From Tolypothrix sp. PCC 7712 (GTDB lineage: Bacteria > Cyanobacteriota > Cyanobacteriia > Cyanobacteriales > Nostocaceae), in contig NZ_CP063785.1 in NCBI RefSeq assembly GCF_025860405.1, positions 8,309,390 through 8,373,389 on the forward strand: 64,000 bases of DNA, given 5' to 3'. Position numbers and translations under genes: made by a program. This document shows, piece by piece, positions 52,806 through 62,447 of the stretch (position 1 is the first letter of the stretch; each line of letters starts with the position of its first letter). The notes under the pieces are model-generated. The model was not told the origin of the DNA, searched no databases, and worked only from the letters and a program-made list of their open reading frames with translations.

Positions 52806-53475
52806 ACGGCTTCGGTGGTTGTTCTTCCTGAGGAAGCCTCTGGTCTTACCATTAGCTTTGGGGCAGATGACGCTCAGACCTGAAGCAATATCTCTGAAAG
52901 AAGACTCTAATAAAGAATTCTGGTTGAAAATTTCAATGCCATTGAACTCTGGGCTTTGCCCTGACTGACACTTGTTTACGTATACTCATGTTCATGTCTG
53001 TGGCATTTCCCTTTTTTGCATTTCTCTGCGGACAAATATTCTAACCAGTATTATGACTGGTGTTAAAAATCCTCCTAGATCGCAATTAGCTAAAACAATT
53101 ATGGCTCTAAAGATTCGCTTTAGAACCTTGAGGAATTATAATGATTTAGAATGCGACAATCCGTTAAGTTCGTTTAAGTATCTTATCAAGGAGCGAAACA
53201 AAAGATCCTTATTTGGATAGATATACATCACGATCGTCATCGACTAAACAAGGCCCTCTTTGAGAAACACAACATCAACAAGTTACTCAGTCTTACGGCT
53301 CAATAACTGCATTAGTCCTTTTAGTGCCCCGCTCTTGGGCTGACACAAATTCTCCTCAGGATGGGTACTAATCAGTTAAATTCAGACCTAAATTGAGCCT
53401 AGAACTATTTTCGAGGATGAATAATCTCGCTAAAATTGCTCAAGGCGCTTGAGGATACGTATAGACCAAACACAA
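52806..53475. promoter_or_regulatory. Divergent kinase/kaiA control region
   Basis: About 670 bases separate the kinase and kaiA starts and must hold both promoters. A hairpin GGCTCTAAAG/CTTTAGAACC at 53103-53127 is the only clear structure. An 82-codon open frame (52972-53220) lacks a ribosome site and is not supported. No -10/-35 or RpaA site could be fixed by eye. Confidence 0.5.
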
Positions 53476-54060
53476 ATGTTATTACCAATAATAATTCTCC
53501 CACTGCATATTAAAAAAACTTTATATTATCTATCAACCTTAGTTATTACTCCAAGGTCAGCTGGATGGATATGGAACTTGCCTGATACGATCACAAATAA
53601 CAAGTTTTTGATCTCACCTTTTACTTTAATTGATACTTTTAATATAAATTTTTTAATAAAGGGCTTGCTACCCAACAATAATGAAAATTTGCTTGCAAAA
53701 TATTCCTATGGATTTGCATCTTATAAGGAAAAACACCAGAACTTGTTTCAACAGATGGATGCACACGAGCGAGAACAGTTGTTGCGAGAGATAAAATCTG
53801 ATTACCGAGAAATACTTATATACTACTTTACCACAGAACAAACTCTAAAAGAAAAGATTGATAAATTCATCAATGCAGTATTTTGTGCTAATATTCCTGT
53901 GCCCCAAATCATAGAAATGCATATGGAGTTAATTGACGAATTCTCCAAACAGTTAAGATTAGAAGGAAGGAGTGATGAAACATTACTTGATTATCGACTG
54001 GCATTAATAGATATTCTGGCTCACTTGTGTGAAACTTATAGATGTTCGATATATAAATAA
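53476..54060 (+). CDS. kaiA: Circadian clock protein KaiA, short form
   Basis: The C-terminal 100 residues are the KaiA dimerisation/KaiC-binding domain: HEREQLLREIKSDYREIL, NAVFCANIPVPQIIEMHME, DEFSKQLRLEGRSDETLLDY. KaiA binds the KaiC C-terminal peptide and stimulates its autophosphorylation. The roughly 280-residue KaiA of Synechococcus has an N-terminal pseudo-receiver, absent here. The start is uncertain: ATG 53476 gives 194 residues, while ATG 53755 gives 101, near the short Anabaena form. The segment YSYGFASYKEKHQNLFQQM before 53755 looks like retained linker, favouring an upstream start. Confidence 0.85.
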   Translation: MLLPIIILPLHIKKTLYYLSTLVITPRSAGWIWNLPDTITNNKFLISPFTLIDTFNINFLIKGLLPNNNENLLAKYSYGFASYKEKHQNLFQQMDAHEREQLLREIKSDYREILIYYFTTEQTLKEKIDKFINAVFCANIPVPQIIEMHMELIDEFSKQLRLEGRSDETLLDYRLALIDILAHLCETYRCSIYK

Positions 54061-54167
54061 AGTAAATGTATTGAAGTTATGCTGGTCAAAAGCAGCTGCT
54101 ATGACTGCCTATCAATGCGCGAACACATCTTCATCTTTTTAGCCTCAAGTTTAGCCTGTACCTCATT

Positions 54168-54482
54168 ATGAATAAAGCACGAAAGACCTATGTTCTCAAG
54201 CTTTATGTAGCTGGAAACACACCTAACTCAGTACGGGCATTAAAAACACTAAAAGATATTTTAGAGCAAGAATTTCAAGGTGTTTATGCTTTGAAAGTCA
54301 TTGATGTTTTAAAAAGCCCCCAACTAGCAGAAGAGGATAAAATATTAGCCACACCCACATTATCTAAAATTTTACCTCCACCTGTGCGGAAAATAATTGG
54401 TGACCTTTCAGACAGAGAAAGAGTATTGATTGGATTGGATTTACTATATGAAGAACTGAGTGAAGAAGGCTGGGAAGAATAA
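54168..54482 (+). CDS. kaiB: Circadian clock protein KaiB
   Basis: The 104-residue thioredoxin-like, fold-switching protein contains [19 protein letters not shown], a central [20 protein letters not shown], and [17 protein letters not shown]. KaiB binds phosphorylated KaiC, sequesters KaiA, and drives dephosphorylation in the oscillator. The length matches the family (about 102). It lies 107 bases after kaiA and 284 bases before kaiC, whose own promoter may lie in that gap. Confidence 0.97.
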   Translation: MNKARKTYVLKLYVAGNTPNSVRALKTLKDILEQEFQGVYALKVIDVLKSPQLAEEDKILATPTLSKILPPPVRKIIGDLSDRERVLIGLDLLYEELSEEGWEE

Positions 54483-54766
54483 AAGGTAATTATGAACTAT
54501 CAAGTATGAAATTATCTGTTTCCCCCAAACATCAGAGATTAATGACTAAAGAATCTGAAAAAATCAGATTTTATCGTCTCCCAGTCGTGAAGTATTATAG
54601 TCAGTTTTGACTTTATCTTGAAACTTCAGACCCTCTGTATTATTTGTCCTTTACACTTTCAGCTTCTTTAGTAAAATATTTAAGCTTCTCAGCGTAAAAT
54701 TTTGATGTCATCTTCCAAACATTAGTAACATAAAACCTGGGTAGAATACCCCTTTTTTAACAAGCA

Positions 54767-56329
54767 ATGATTGAAAAAGACCAGCCAGAGCAAAGCGTAA
54801 CACCGTTAATTGGGGGTGTAGAAAAAATCCGCACAATGATAGAGGGCTTTGACGATATTAGTCATGGTGGTTTACCTATTGGAAGAACTACCTTAGTCAG
54901 TGGCACCTCTGGCACCGGTAAAACTTTATTATCTCTACAATTTCTCTATAACGGTATCACATTCTTTGATGATCCTGGGGTATTTGTCACCTTTGAAGAA
55001 TCCCCTAGTGACATTATTAAAAATGCCCATATTTTTGGGTGGAATTTGCAACGTTTAATAGACGAGGGGAAATTATTTATTCTTGATGCTTCCCCTGATC
55101 CTGAAGGGCAAGATATTGTAGGCAACTTTGACCTTTCAGCCTTGATTGAGCGGTTGCAATATGCAATTCGCAAATACAAAGCCAAACGCGTATCAATTGA
55201 CTCCATCACAGCTGTGTTTCAGCAGTATGAAGCAATGGGAGTAGTACGACGCGAGATATTTCGTCTAGTCGCCCGTCTCAAACAGCTGAGTGTCACGACT
55301 GTGATTACCACTGAACGCAGCGAAGAATATGGGCCAGTCGCTTCTTTTGGAGTGGAAGAGTTTGTTTCTGATAACGTTGTCATAGTTCGCAACGTTTTAG
55401 AAGGAGAACGCCGCCGCCGCACCATAGAAATTTTGAAATTGCGCGGTACAACTCATATGAAAGGTGAATATCCTTTTACCATTACCAATGAAGGAGTGAA
55501 TATTTTCCCATTGGGAGCAATGCGCTTGACACAAAGGTCTTCTAATGTAAGGGTATCCTCTGGGGTGAAAACCTTGGATGAAATGTGTGGTGGTGGCTTC
55601 TTTAAAGATTCGATTATTTTAGCCACAGGAGCCACGGGTACTGGTAAAACATTATTAGTCAGCAAATTTATTCAAGATGGCTGTCTTAATGGGGAACAGG
55701 CGATATTGTTTGCTTACGAGGAATCGCGTGCCCAGCTTTCTCGGAATGCTTCCTCTTGGGGAATTGATTTTGAGGAATTAGAAAAACAAGGTTTACTCAA
55801 AATCATCTGTACATATCCCGAATCAACTGGCTTAGAAGACCATCTGCAAATTATTAAATCAGAAATTGCAGTTTTCAAGCCAGCGAGAATTGCCATTGAC
55901 TCTCTTTCGGCTTTAGCTAGAGGAGTCAGCAATAATGCCTTTAGACAGTTTGTCATTGGTGTTACTGGTTACGCAAAACAAGAAGAAATTACAGGGTTTT
56001 TTACCAATACAACTGACCAATTTATGGGATCGCATTCGATTACAGATTCCCATATTTCCACGATTACTGACACAATTTTGATGTTACAGTATGTAGAAAT
56101 TCGTGGAGAAATGTCCCGGGCAATTAATGTATTCAAAATGCGGGGATCTTGGCATGACAAAGGTATCCGCGAGTACAATATAACTGCTGCCGGCCCAGAT
56201 ATTAAAGATTCTTTCCGGAATTATGAAAGAATTGTTAGTGGTGCTCCTACCCGCGTTAGTATCGATGAAAAGGCGGAACTTTCTCGCATAGTCAAAAGTT
56301 TTGAAGGTAAACAGAGTTCCGATTCCTAA
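54767..56329 (+). CDS. kaiC: Circadian clock ATPase/kinase KaiC
   Basis: The 520-residue double-domain RecA-like hexamer is the core oscillator. CI has P-loop GTSGTGKT at 46-53 with catalytic Glu77-Glu78; CII has GATGTGKT near 288-295. The phosphorylation sites align exactly with Synechococcus numbering: Thr426, Ser431 and Thr432 in ITDSHIST. The C-terminal A-loop and KaiA-binding tail (PTRVSIDEKAELSRIV) are present. All key residues are intact, so a working oscillator is expected. No gene lies between kaiB and kaiC. Confidence 0.98.
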   Translation: MIEKDQPEQSVTPLIGGVEKIRTMIEGFDDISHGGLPIGRTTLVSGTSGTGKTLLSLQFLYNGITFFDDPGVFVTFEESPSDIIKNAHIFGWNLQRLIDEGKLFILDASPDPEGQDIVGNFDLSALIERLQYAIRKYKAKRVSIDSITAVFQQYEAMGVVRREIFRLVARLKQLSVTTVITTERSEEYGPVASFGVEEFVSDNVVIVRNVLEGERRRRTIEILKLRGTTHMKGEYPFTITNEGVNIFPLGAMRLTQRSSNVRVSSGVKTLDEMCGGGFFKDSIILATGATGTGKTLLVSKFIQDGCLNGEQAILFAYEESRAQLSRNASSWGIDFEELEKQGLLKIICTYPESTGLEDHLQIIKSEIAVFKPARIAIDSLSALARGVSNNAFRQFVIGVTGYAKQEEITGFFTNTTDQFMGSHSITDSHISTITDTILMLQYVEIRGEMSRAINVFKMRGSWHDKGIREYNITAAGPDIKDSFRNYERIVSGAPTRVSIDEKAELSRIVKSFEGKQSSDS

Positions 56330-56432
56330 ATTTGGTATCGTACTATATTCTCTTCTCAATTTAGTGACGTGCTATATTCTGTGGTGAAGAAAAGGTTTCT
56401 GCCGCTAGATTGATTTTGTGTGAGGGGATGCG

Positions 56433-58700
56433 GTGAAAGGACAGCAATTATTCCATACTTTTTTGCCTGGTGTAACAGCAGCAGTATTGACAAGTCAGCC
56501 TGCTTGGGCTGGTACTGTGAAAGTTGATCGGGTACAGCTGACATCTTCTCCTAATGTTGTGACTTCTACCTATAGTCAAACTTTAGTTGCAGATGCTACG
56601 AATTTCCAATTAAATGACCCGGTGGGGAATAAGTTTACCACCTTAGTACCTACTAATAATTGGAATTTACGGAATGTGAAACGTTTAAGCGATCGCACTT
56701 TACCCGCGATCGCTATAGGCAATAATAGTTCGTTTAAAGCACAAATACTTAGAGAAAATCAAAGTAGATTTTTCCATCTGACATCTACCTCATATATTTC
56801 CCAACAACCAGATTTAAAAAAATCTCCTGAAAGCAACCAAATACAAAATAACTTAGCCACCACTGGAGAAAAATTAGAGCGTAAAGTCGTTTCTAGTTCT
56901 AGAAGAAAACTGTCGCTGATTGAGCAAAGAAACTTACTGTTGTCTGCTTCACAACCAGTAATTACCCCAAAGAAAAATCCTCAAGCTCAATTGCAGGCAG
57001 CTTTATCACCTACAACTACAAATCTCGGCTCGGCAAAGTTGTTGGCAATACCCAATTGCTCAGAGGGGGGGAACAACTCAACCTCTTCAGGCTATTTACT
57101 TTTAAAATCTGGAAGCTGTCAAACCGCTACAACTGCTAAGGATCTGCTGGCTCAAACACCAGCAACAGTGAATCCTACACCTGGTAGTGCTGTACAAATT
57201 CCCACCGCACCAGCAACAGTGAATCCTACACCTGGTAGTGCTGTACAAATTCCCACCGTGCCAGCAACAGGAACTCCCACACCAGGGGTTACGGTACCTG
57301 TAACTGCGCCAGCAACTGGGACTCAGACACCCAGTGGTACCGTGCAGGTTCCAGAAAACTTAACTCCTAACCCCAACCCGTTGCAATTTCCTACTAAACC
57401 CGAAGAAGTCACCATTCAAGGAAATCAGCCGATTACTTTGGCGCAAGCATTGGAGTTAGCAAAGCGTAGCAATCGGCAGTTACAGGTGTCGCAGTTAGAA
57501 CTGGAGCGTAGTCGAGCCGCGCTACGTGAAGCGCAAGCTGCTCTTTTTCCCACTGTAGGTGTGAGTGCTGATGTGACTCGTCAGCGGACTGTTTCCGAGA
57601 CCTACAATGTCAAAGTCCAACAGCAGGGACAAGAAGGACTACCACCTGCATTCCGCGAACAAATTGACCCAGCACCCAGTACAACAAATTTTAATGGTCA
57701 AGCACAACTCAGTTATGACATCTATACTTCTGGTAGCCGCCAAGCTAATATTCGCGCGGCTGAAGAACAGGTACGTTTTAATGAGTTGGCTGTAGAGAAT
57801 CAGGCTGAAGAAATTCGCTTGACTGTCTCTACAGATTATTACAATCTGCAACAACGTGACGAACAAGTACGTATTGCTCAGTCGGCGGTAGCAAATGCCC
57901 AAGCAAGTTTGCGGGATGCGGAAGCATTAGAGCGAGCTGGGGTTGGTACGAGATTCGATGTCCTGCGTTCTCAGGTAAATTTAGCGAACTCACAACAGGA
58001 TTTAACTAATGCTATTTCCTTGCAGCAAATTGCCCGTCGTCAGTTAGCGGCTCGGTTGAGTTTGCCACAGTTGGTAAATATTACAGCCGCAGATCCTGTA
58101 AGATTAGCTGGCCTTTGGAACCAGACATTAGAACAAAGTATTATCCTCGCTTTGCAAAACCGCCCAGATTTACAACAACAATTGGCACAACGAAACATCA
58201 ACGAACAACAAAGACGGCAAGCATTAGCAGCTTTAGGGCCACAGGTAAGTTTAATTGCTAGCTATCAGTTGTTCGATCAGTTTAACGATAATATCAGCGT
58301 TGCCGATGGTTATTCAGTCGGGGTCAGAGCGACACTCAACTTATTTGATGGTGGAGCAGCTAGAGCTAGAGCAGCACAAGCTAGAGCGAATATTGCGATC
58401 GCGGAAACAAATTTTGCGGAACAGCGCAATCAAATCCGCTTCCAAGTAGAACAAGCCTTTTCTACTCAGCAATCTAGTTTAGAAAACGTTCAAACTGCCA
58501 ATACGGCTCTAGAACAGGCTAGAGAAGCTTTGCGTCTAGCACGTTTGCGTTTTCAAGCAGGTGTAGGTACTCAAACTGATGTGATTAACTCAGAAAACGA
58601 TTTAACCAGAGCCGAGGGTAATCGGATCACAGCAATTTTGGACTACAACCGTGCTTTAGCTCAGTTACAACGCGCTGTCACTTTAAGAGCATTTCGGTAG
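56433..58700 (+). CDS. hgdD: TolC-family outer membrane channel, HgdD-like
   Basis: The 755-residue protein begins with a signal peptide (ending near AWAG, residue 27), then an unusual long spacer (about 30-330) with a Pro/Thr-rich tandem repeat, and a TolC domain (about 335-755). The TolC domain has ITLAQALELAKRSN, paired SYDIYTSG and TLNLFDGGAARARA strands and the two-fold helical repeat. TolC channels carry type I secretion and RND efflux across the outer membrane. In Nostoc PCC 7120 HgdD exports heterocyst glycolipids and, as I recall, sits beside kaiC as here. The start is GTG with GAGGGGATGC upstream. Confidence 0.88.
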   Translation: MKGQQLFHTFLPGVTAAVLTSQPAWAGTVKVDRVQLTSSPNVVTSTYSQTLVADATNFQLNDPVGNKFTTLVPTNNWNLRNVKRLSDRTLPAIAIGNNSSFKAQILRENQSRFFHLTSTSYISQQPDLKKSPESNQIQNNLATTGEKLERKVVSSSRRKLSLIEQRNLLLSASQPVITPKKNPQAQLQAALSPTTTNLGSAKLLAIPNCSEGGNNSTSSGYLLLKSGSCQTATTAKDLLAQTPATVNPTPGSAVQIPTAPATVNPTPGSAVQIPTVPATGTPTPGVTVPVTAPATGTQTPSGTVQVPENLTPNPNPLQFPTKPEEVTIQGNQPITLAQALELAKRSNRQLQVSQLELERSRAALREAQAALFPTVGVSADVTRQRTVSETYNVKVQQQGQEGLPPAFREQIDPAPSTTNFNGQAQLSYDIYTSGSRQANIRAAEEQVRFNELAVENQAEEIRLTVSTDYYNLQQRDEQVRIAQSAVANAQASLRDAEALERAGVGTRFDVLRSQVNLANSQQDLTNAISLQQIARRQLAARLSLPQLVNITAADPVRLAGLWNQTLEQSIILALQNRPDLQQQLAQRNINEQQRRQALAALGPQVSLIASYQLFDQFNDNISVADGYSVGVRATLNLFDGGAARARAAQARANIAIAETNFAEQRNQIRFQVEQAFSTQQSSLENVQTANTALEQAREALRLARLRFQAGVGTQTDVINSENDLTRAEGNRITAILDYNRALAQLQRAVTLRAFR
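57165..57260 (+). repeat. In-gene 51-bp tandem duplication in the hgdD spacer
   Basis: CCAGCAACAGTGAATCCTAC and the following 30 bases occur twice in a row, encoding PATVNPTPGSAVQIPT twice. Diverged versions (PATGTPTPG, PATGTQTPSG) follow. Confidence 0.85.
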
Positions 58701-58703
58701 GGG

Positions 58704-58885
58704 TGAAGGGTCAAGGGTCAAAGGTTGTAGAGACGCGATTAATCGCGTCTCTACTCAAAGGTCACCCTTGCTCCCAAGCCCCAGTCCCCAATCCCCATTA
58801 CCCCTTATCCCCAGAGGGGGCCCCGAGTTCCCCAATCCCCAATCCCTAATCCCCAGTCCCCAATCCCCAGTCCCTCTAAGCCGAA
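58704..58885. repeat. Repeat cluster after hgdD
   Basis: The GTAGAGACGCGATTAATCGC palindrome (58726-58753) is followed by CCAGTCCCC/CCAATCCCC 7-mers and the conserved block CCAGAGGGGGCCCCGAGTTC (about 58811-58830) shared with 28804 and 38344. The palindrome may serve as a terminator for hgdD. Confidence 0.8.
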
Positions 58886-58953
58886 CGATGAATAATCAAT
58901 CAAAATTGGAATAACATAGCTGAGTATTTAATTACTCGGCTGACTATACGCAT

Positions 58954-59331
58954 ATGACTACAGTTACATCACAAGAAATTGCACAGTTTCGCTCTCAATT
59001 AACAGATGATCCTAGGGCGATGGAAGTACTGGACTTGATTGAGGACTGTGAGGGGGATTTGGAAGATGCTGCTATGACCCTAGCCATTAAAGCAGGACAG
59101 GAACCAGAAAGGGCTAATTCTGAATGGTTAGATGCTTTGGCAAGAAAGTGGCGGGCTGTAATTTGTGAGCAAGAATATCGGGGTGAATTGTTGACTGGTT
59201 CAATTAAAGAGATGATGGCATATCTTTATACAATGCCGACATTTCCTAAAGTTTTGGCAGTACCAGTTTTAATATATGTAATCAAACAAGGTGTAAATAA
59301 TTTTTGCGAACCGTTAGATTTGCTCAAATGA
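58954..59331 (+). CDS. Conserved-type hypothetical protein
   Basis: A 125-residue protein with a soluble acidic half (AQFRSQLTDDPRAMEVLDLIEDCEGDLE written here in parts: AQFRSQLTDDP, EVLDLIEDCEGDL) and a more hydrophobic end (FPKVLAVPVLIYVIKQGV, about 95-115). I do not recognise the family, though the sequence looks conserved-type and well formed. It is a single gene before the 59491 pair. Confidence 0.7.
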   Translation: MTTVTSQEIAQFRSQLTDDPRAMEVLDLIEDCEGDLEDAAMTLAIKAGQEPERANSEWLDALARKWRAVICEQEYRGELLTGSIKEMMAYLYTMPTFPKVLAVPVLIYVIKQGVNNFCEPLDLLK

Positions 59332-59490
59332 TTGGTAGGGTGGCGCAATTAAATTTAACTGGCTAGGGCTACCATTGTTTATTGTTCATTGGCCAATCGA
59401 AAATCTAAAATCTAAAATCCAAAATTGTCTGACCTGCACTGGTACGCTGTTAATTAAGGCAAATTTTCCAAAGACAACCTTTTTGAAACA

Positions 59491-60000
59491 ATGTATTACC
59501 TTGTTGCCGTATTAGCAGACCGTATCCAAGCTGAAGCTGCTTACTTAGCTTTAGAAAAAGAAGCCATCAAAAGTACTATCCTTGGTAGAGGGTACAAAAG
59601 TGCAGATGAGTTCGGCTTAATTGACCCTCAAGAACAAGCCAAAAAGCAAGCAAAGCTAATGTCATACTGGCTAGTACCATTTGGCTTTTTTGCTGGCTTC
59701 ACCTTCAGCTACATCACTGGTTTAGATACCTTTGCGTGGGCTGGTGAAATTGGCAATCACATCGTCGGGGGACTACTAGGTGCAGCTAGTGGTGCTATGG
59801 GTAGTGTGTTTGTTGGTGGTGGAGTCGGTTTAATGACAGGTGGCGGAGATGCTTTACCCTACCGCAATCGCTTGGATGCAGGTCAATATCTTGTAGTAGT
59901 CCAAGGTTCTGAAATGCTTACCAAGCAAGCAACCCGGATTTTACGCCAGTTTGAGCCAGAAAATATGCAGGGCTACGCAGATACAACTAGCGGATATTGA
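59491..60000 (+). CDS. Hypothetical membrane protein, glycine-rich
   Basis: A 169-residue protein with an N-terminal alpha/beta segment (YYLVAVLADRIQAEAAYLAL), two hydrophobic segments (WLVPFGFFAGFTFSYITG, about 63-80, and IVGGLLGAASGAMGSVFVGGG, about 92-112), and a C-terminal LDAGQYLVVVQGSEML strand. The layout resembles general-stress-type membrane proteins, but I cannot name it. The stop is directly followed by the ATG of the GNAT gene, so they form an operon. Confidence 0.72.
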   Translation: MYYLVAVLADRIQAEAAYLALEKEAIKSTILGRGYKSADEFGLIDPQEQAKKQAKLMSYWLVPFGFFAGFTFSYITGLDTFAWAGEIGNHIVGGLLGAASGAMGSVFVGGGVGLMTGGGDALPYRNRLDAGQYLVVVQGSEMLTKQATRILRQFEPENMQGYADTTSGY

Positions 60001-60558
60001 ATGCATCAGAGATTACAAATTACCACACCGCGCCTTGAGTTACTGCCTTGTTCTTTGGAGGTAGCAGAAGGCGCGATCGCAAAAAATACATCCGTAGTTG
60101 AGAAGCTCTTACAGGTAAAGCTCCCCGATGATTGGTATGCTTCTCATGTACTGGATTTCTTACCTACCTATGCTCAAATGCTGAGAGATGATCCATCTGT
60201 GTTAGGTTGGGGTGTGTGGCTGATGATTCACACTAGTGACTCTACCTTGATAGGCGATTTGGGATTTGCTGGTAAACCTGATGCACAAGGAACTGTGGAA
60301 TTAGGTTATGAGGTGCTAGAAAAGTATCGTCGTCAGGGATATACCTTTGAAGCAGTAAAAGCATTAGTCAATTTTACCTTTACACAACCCGGAGTGAAGC
60401 GAATTAATGCCCATGCTCCACAAGATATTGTGGCATCTTGTCGAATTTTAGAAAAGCTGGGAATGGAGCATTTGGAAACATTTGATTCGCCTGATTATCC
60501 AACTGCACCGCTCTTGAAATGGCAGATGACGCTAGAATCAAACAGTAGTCAGGAGTAA
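60001..60558 (+). CDS. GNAT-family N-acetyltransferase (RimJ/RimL type)
   Basis: The 185-residue enzyme begins with the RimJ/RimL-like RLQITTPRLELLP and has acetyl-CoA motif A LGYEVLEKYRRQGYTFEAVKAL, then VKRINAHAPQDIVASCRILEKLGM. It would acetylate an amine on a protein terminus or small molecule; the substrate is unknown. It begins at the base after the stop of the 59491 gene and shares its transcript. Confidence 0.87.
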   Translation: MHQRLQITTPRLELLPCSLEVAEGAIAKNTSVVEKLLQVKLPDDWYASHVLDFLPTYAQMLRDDPSVLGWGVWLMIHTSDSTLIGDLGFAGKPDAQGTVELGYEVLEKYRRQGYTFEAVKALVNFTFTQPGVKRINAHAPQDIVASCRILEKLGMEHLETFDSPDYPTAPLLKWQMTLESNSSQE

Positions 60559-60613
60559 TGAGTCAAGATTGTTTGATTTTTGACTTTTAGCTCAAAACTC
60601 TTAATTTTTAAGA

Positions 60614-61393
60614 ATGTTGCCCAGAGAAGAACTTTTAAAAAGTGTTGAAAATCGAGATAGTGTAGCGCGTGTAATCGATCAGGCGGAACAAGCAATTAAA
60701 ACTTGGGAAGTTGTGCTGACAGATTTTTTGTCTCCCCCAGAATTAGCAGAAATTCAACGCGTATTTAGTCGGTTAACAGAGGTGCAGTTGGTGGCGTGGG
60801 GTGGATATCCCCAAGCCGAACGCCAAAGAGTTGCGATCGCCCGTGCAGAATTACCTTTAGATCCATCTCAAGTAGCCTTAACAGCATTAGAAATTGCTGG
60901 GAATTTTTTGTTTGATACTGCCACACATCGCGACTTTTTAGGCGCAATGCTAGGGACAGGCATTGTCAGAGAAAAGACAGGAGATATTATTGTTTTGGGC
61001 GAACGCGGCGCACAAGCAATTGTTGCACCGGAGTTAGCAGAATTTTTAGAGATGAATCTCAAGCAGGTGCGATCGGTTCCGGTAAAAACCCAACCTATTG
61101 AGATTAGCGAATTAAAGGTTAGAGAACCTAAGAAAAAAGAAATGACTACTGTCGAGGCATCTTTAAGATTAGATGCGATCGCCTCTGCTGGTTTTGGGAT
61201 GTCGCGCAGCAAAATGGTAGATTTAATCGATTCCGGTGATGTGCGCGTTAACTGGAAGGAAGTATCTCAAGCTAGTTCTCAAGTCAAAACAGGGGATTTA
61301 ATCGCCATTCGCGGTAAGGGACGGTTAGAAGTTGGGGAAGTTGCTATTACTAAAAAAGACCGTTACCGAGTTCAATTAACCAGGTATATGTAA
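60614..61393 (+). CDS. Photosystem II S4-domain protein (YlmH-like RNA-binding protein)
   Basis: The 259-residue protein has an N-terminal YlmH-like region (about 1-150; LTDFLSPPELAEIQRVF, VQLVAWGGYPQAERQRVAI) and an S4 RNA-binding domain (about 180-245; SLRLDAIASAGFGMSRSKM, SGDVRVNWKEVSQASS, GDLIAIRGKGRLEV). This is the cyanobacterial and plastid family named photosystem II S4 domain protein; its direct role is uncertain and related YlmH acts on ribosomes. It lies 55 bases after the GNAT gene. Confidence 0.9.
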   Translation: MLPREELLKSVENRDSVARVIDQAEQAIKTWEVVLTDFLSPPELAEIQRVFSRLTEVQLVAWGGYPQAERQRVAIARAELPLDPSQVALTALEIAGNFLFDTATHRDFLGAMLGTGIVREKTGDIIVLGERGAQAIVAPELAEFLEMNLKQVRSVPVKTQPIEISELKVREPKKKEMTTVEASLRLDAIASAGFGMSRSKMVDLIDSGDVRVNWKEVSQASSQVKTGDLIAIRGKGRLEVGEVAITKKDRYRVQLTRYM

Positions 61394-61703
61394 ACAGTTG
61401 TAGCCATAGATTGTTGTAAAAGGCGGGGAAACCCACTAGAACACCGATTCATTAATAAAACACGAGACTAAAAAACCTTGTAATGTCTTCTACAACCAAA
61501 CATTCCTTATTTCAGATCTAAGAAACCGGGTTTTTGGTTAGATTCTGAATACGGAATCGATGTTCTAATGTCAATTTAACGTGAGATTGATGGTTAGAAA
61601 CCGCTTCTACTAGAATTAATCAATTGGGCTGATCGCTTTGATGTCTAAGAAGCGATCGCTTGATTTTAAGTTGAGTTGCTCAAACACAGTTTTGGGTTGA
61701 ATA
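61394..61703. other. Convergent gene-free interval
   Basis: This gap lies between two convergent genes. It has a HIP1 site (about 61652) and no obvious terminator, repeat or gene. Confidence 0.5.
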
Positions 61704-62414
61704 TTACAAGGTTATTTCTAAAAACCACTCATAACCTGCTTTCAACTGAGGTTTAGCATTTTGTTCAATTATGCTGCCATGCGCCATGATAATTCGTTGA
61801 AAATCCCAAGTGAGCAGCTGTTGAATTGAACGCTTGACTTTGATTTTATCTTGAGTTGCCAATTTCTCCAATAATGATGGACGAAGTTGTTTGTAATTGC
61901 CAAACATTTTAGCTATTAACTTTGTCCTTAGTGGAAATTGCTCATCAAAATGAAAAACTATATCAGTGACAATCAAAGTCTGGCTTCTGGCATGAAAAAA
62001 GACGCATTCATTGAGTGGTGAATATCCATTGATATCAACTGTGTTGAATCCTTCTACTAAGACATACTCAACTTCATCAATCACAGAAATGCTTTGATTG
62101 CTAATAATTTTGTCAATCTGCAGATCTGGTCGTTTGCTCCCCAGTCCAGATACTGCCAATAGTTTTGCATGGGGGTAGTAAAGCTGAAAGTCGGCAACAA
62201 ATAGATGATGATATAAGTTAGGAACAACAATGTAAATTACTTCTCCCAATTGATTGAGATCATTGATAGTTGAGTGATCAATCTTAATTGGTGATATCAC
62301 CATTAATTTATTGCTGCTCAGACGAATCACAGTCATCCTCGTTCCTACTTCCAAGCCAAAATATTTTAGGGATTGTTCCGCAACCCAAATGTCAGTATCA
62401 ATTGCTTTTAGCAT
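61704..62414 (-). CDS. DUF4336 (metallo-beta-lactamase-like) protein
   Basis: The 236-residue protein matches the DUF4336 layout: MLKAIDTDIWVAEQSLKYFG at the start, MTVIRLSSNKLMVISPI, and VVPNLYHHLFVADF where beta-lactamase-fold hydrolases have HxHxDH, here reduced to NLYHHLF. A later LNECVFFHARSQTLIVTD and IIMAHGSII supply histidines. It may be a degraded or unusual hydrolase. A MAPEG gene lies 33 bases upstream on the same strand, so they are probably one transcript. Confidence 0.82.
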   Translation of the reverse strand: MLKAIDTDIWVAEQSLKYFGLEVGTRMTVIRLSSNKLMVISPIKIDHSTINDLNQLGEVIYIVVPNLYHHLFVADFQLYYPHAKLLAVSGLGSKRPDLQIDKIISNQSISVIDEVEYVLVEGFNTVDINGYSPLNECVFFHARSQTLIVTDIVFHFDEQFPLRTKLIAKMFGNYKQLRPSLLEKLATQDKIKVKRSIQQLLTWDFQRIIMAHGSIIEQNAKPQLKAGYEWFLEITL

Positions 62415-62447
62415 GATAATTTTTGAGTGAGGATTGTCGCTGGACTA

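Noticed and set aside
52972-53220. 82-codon open frame upstream of kaiA
   Set aside because: It starts with TTG, has no ribosome site, and a mixed composition without recognisable motif; it lies in the divergent control region.
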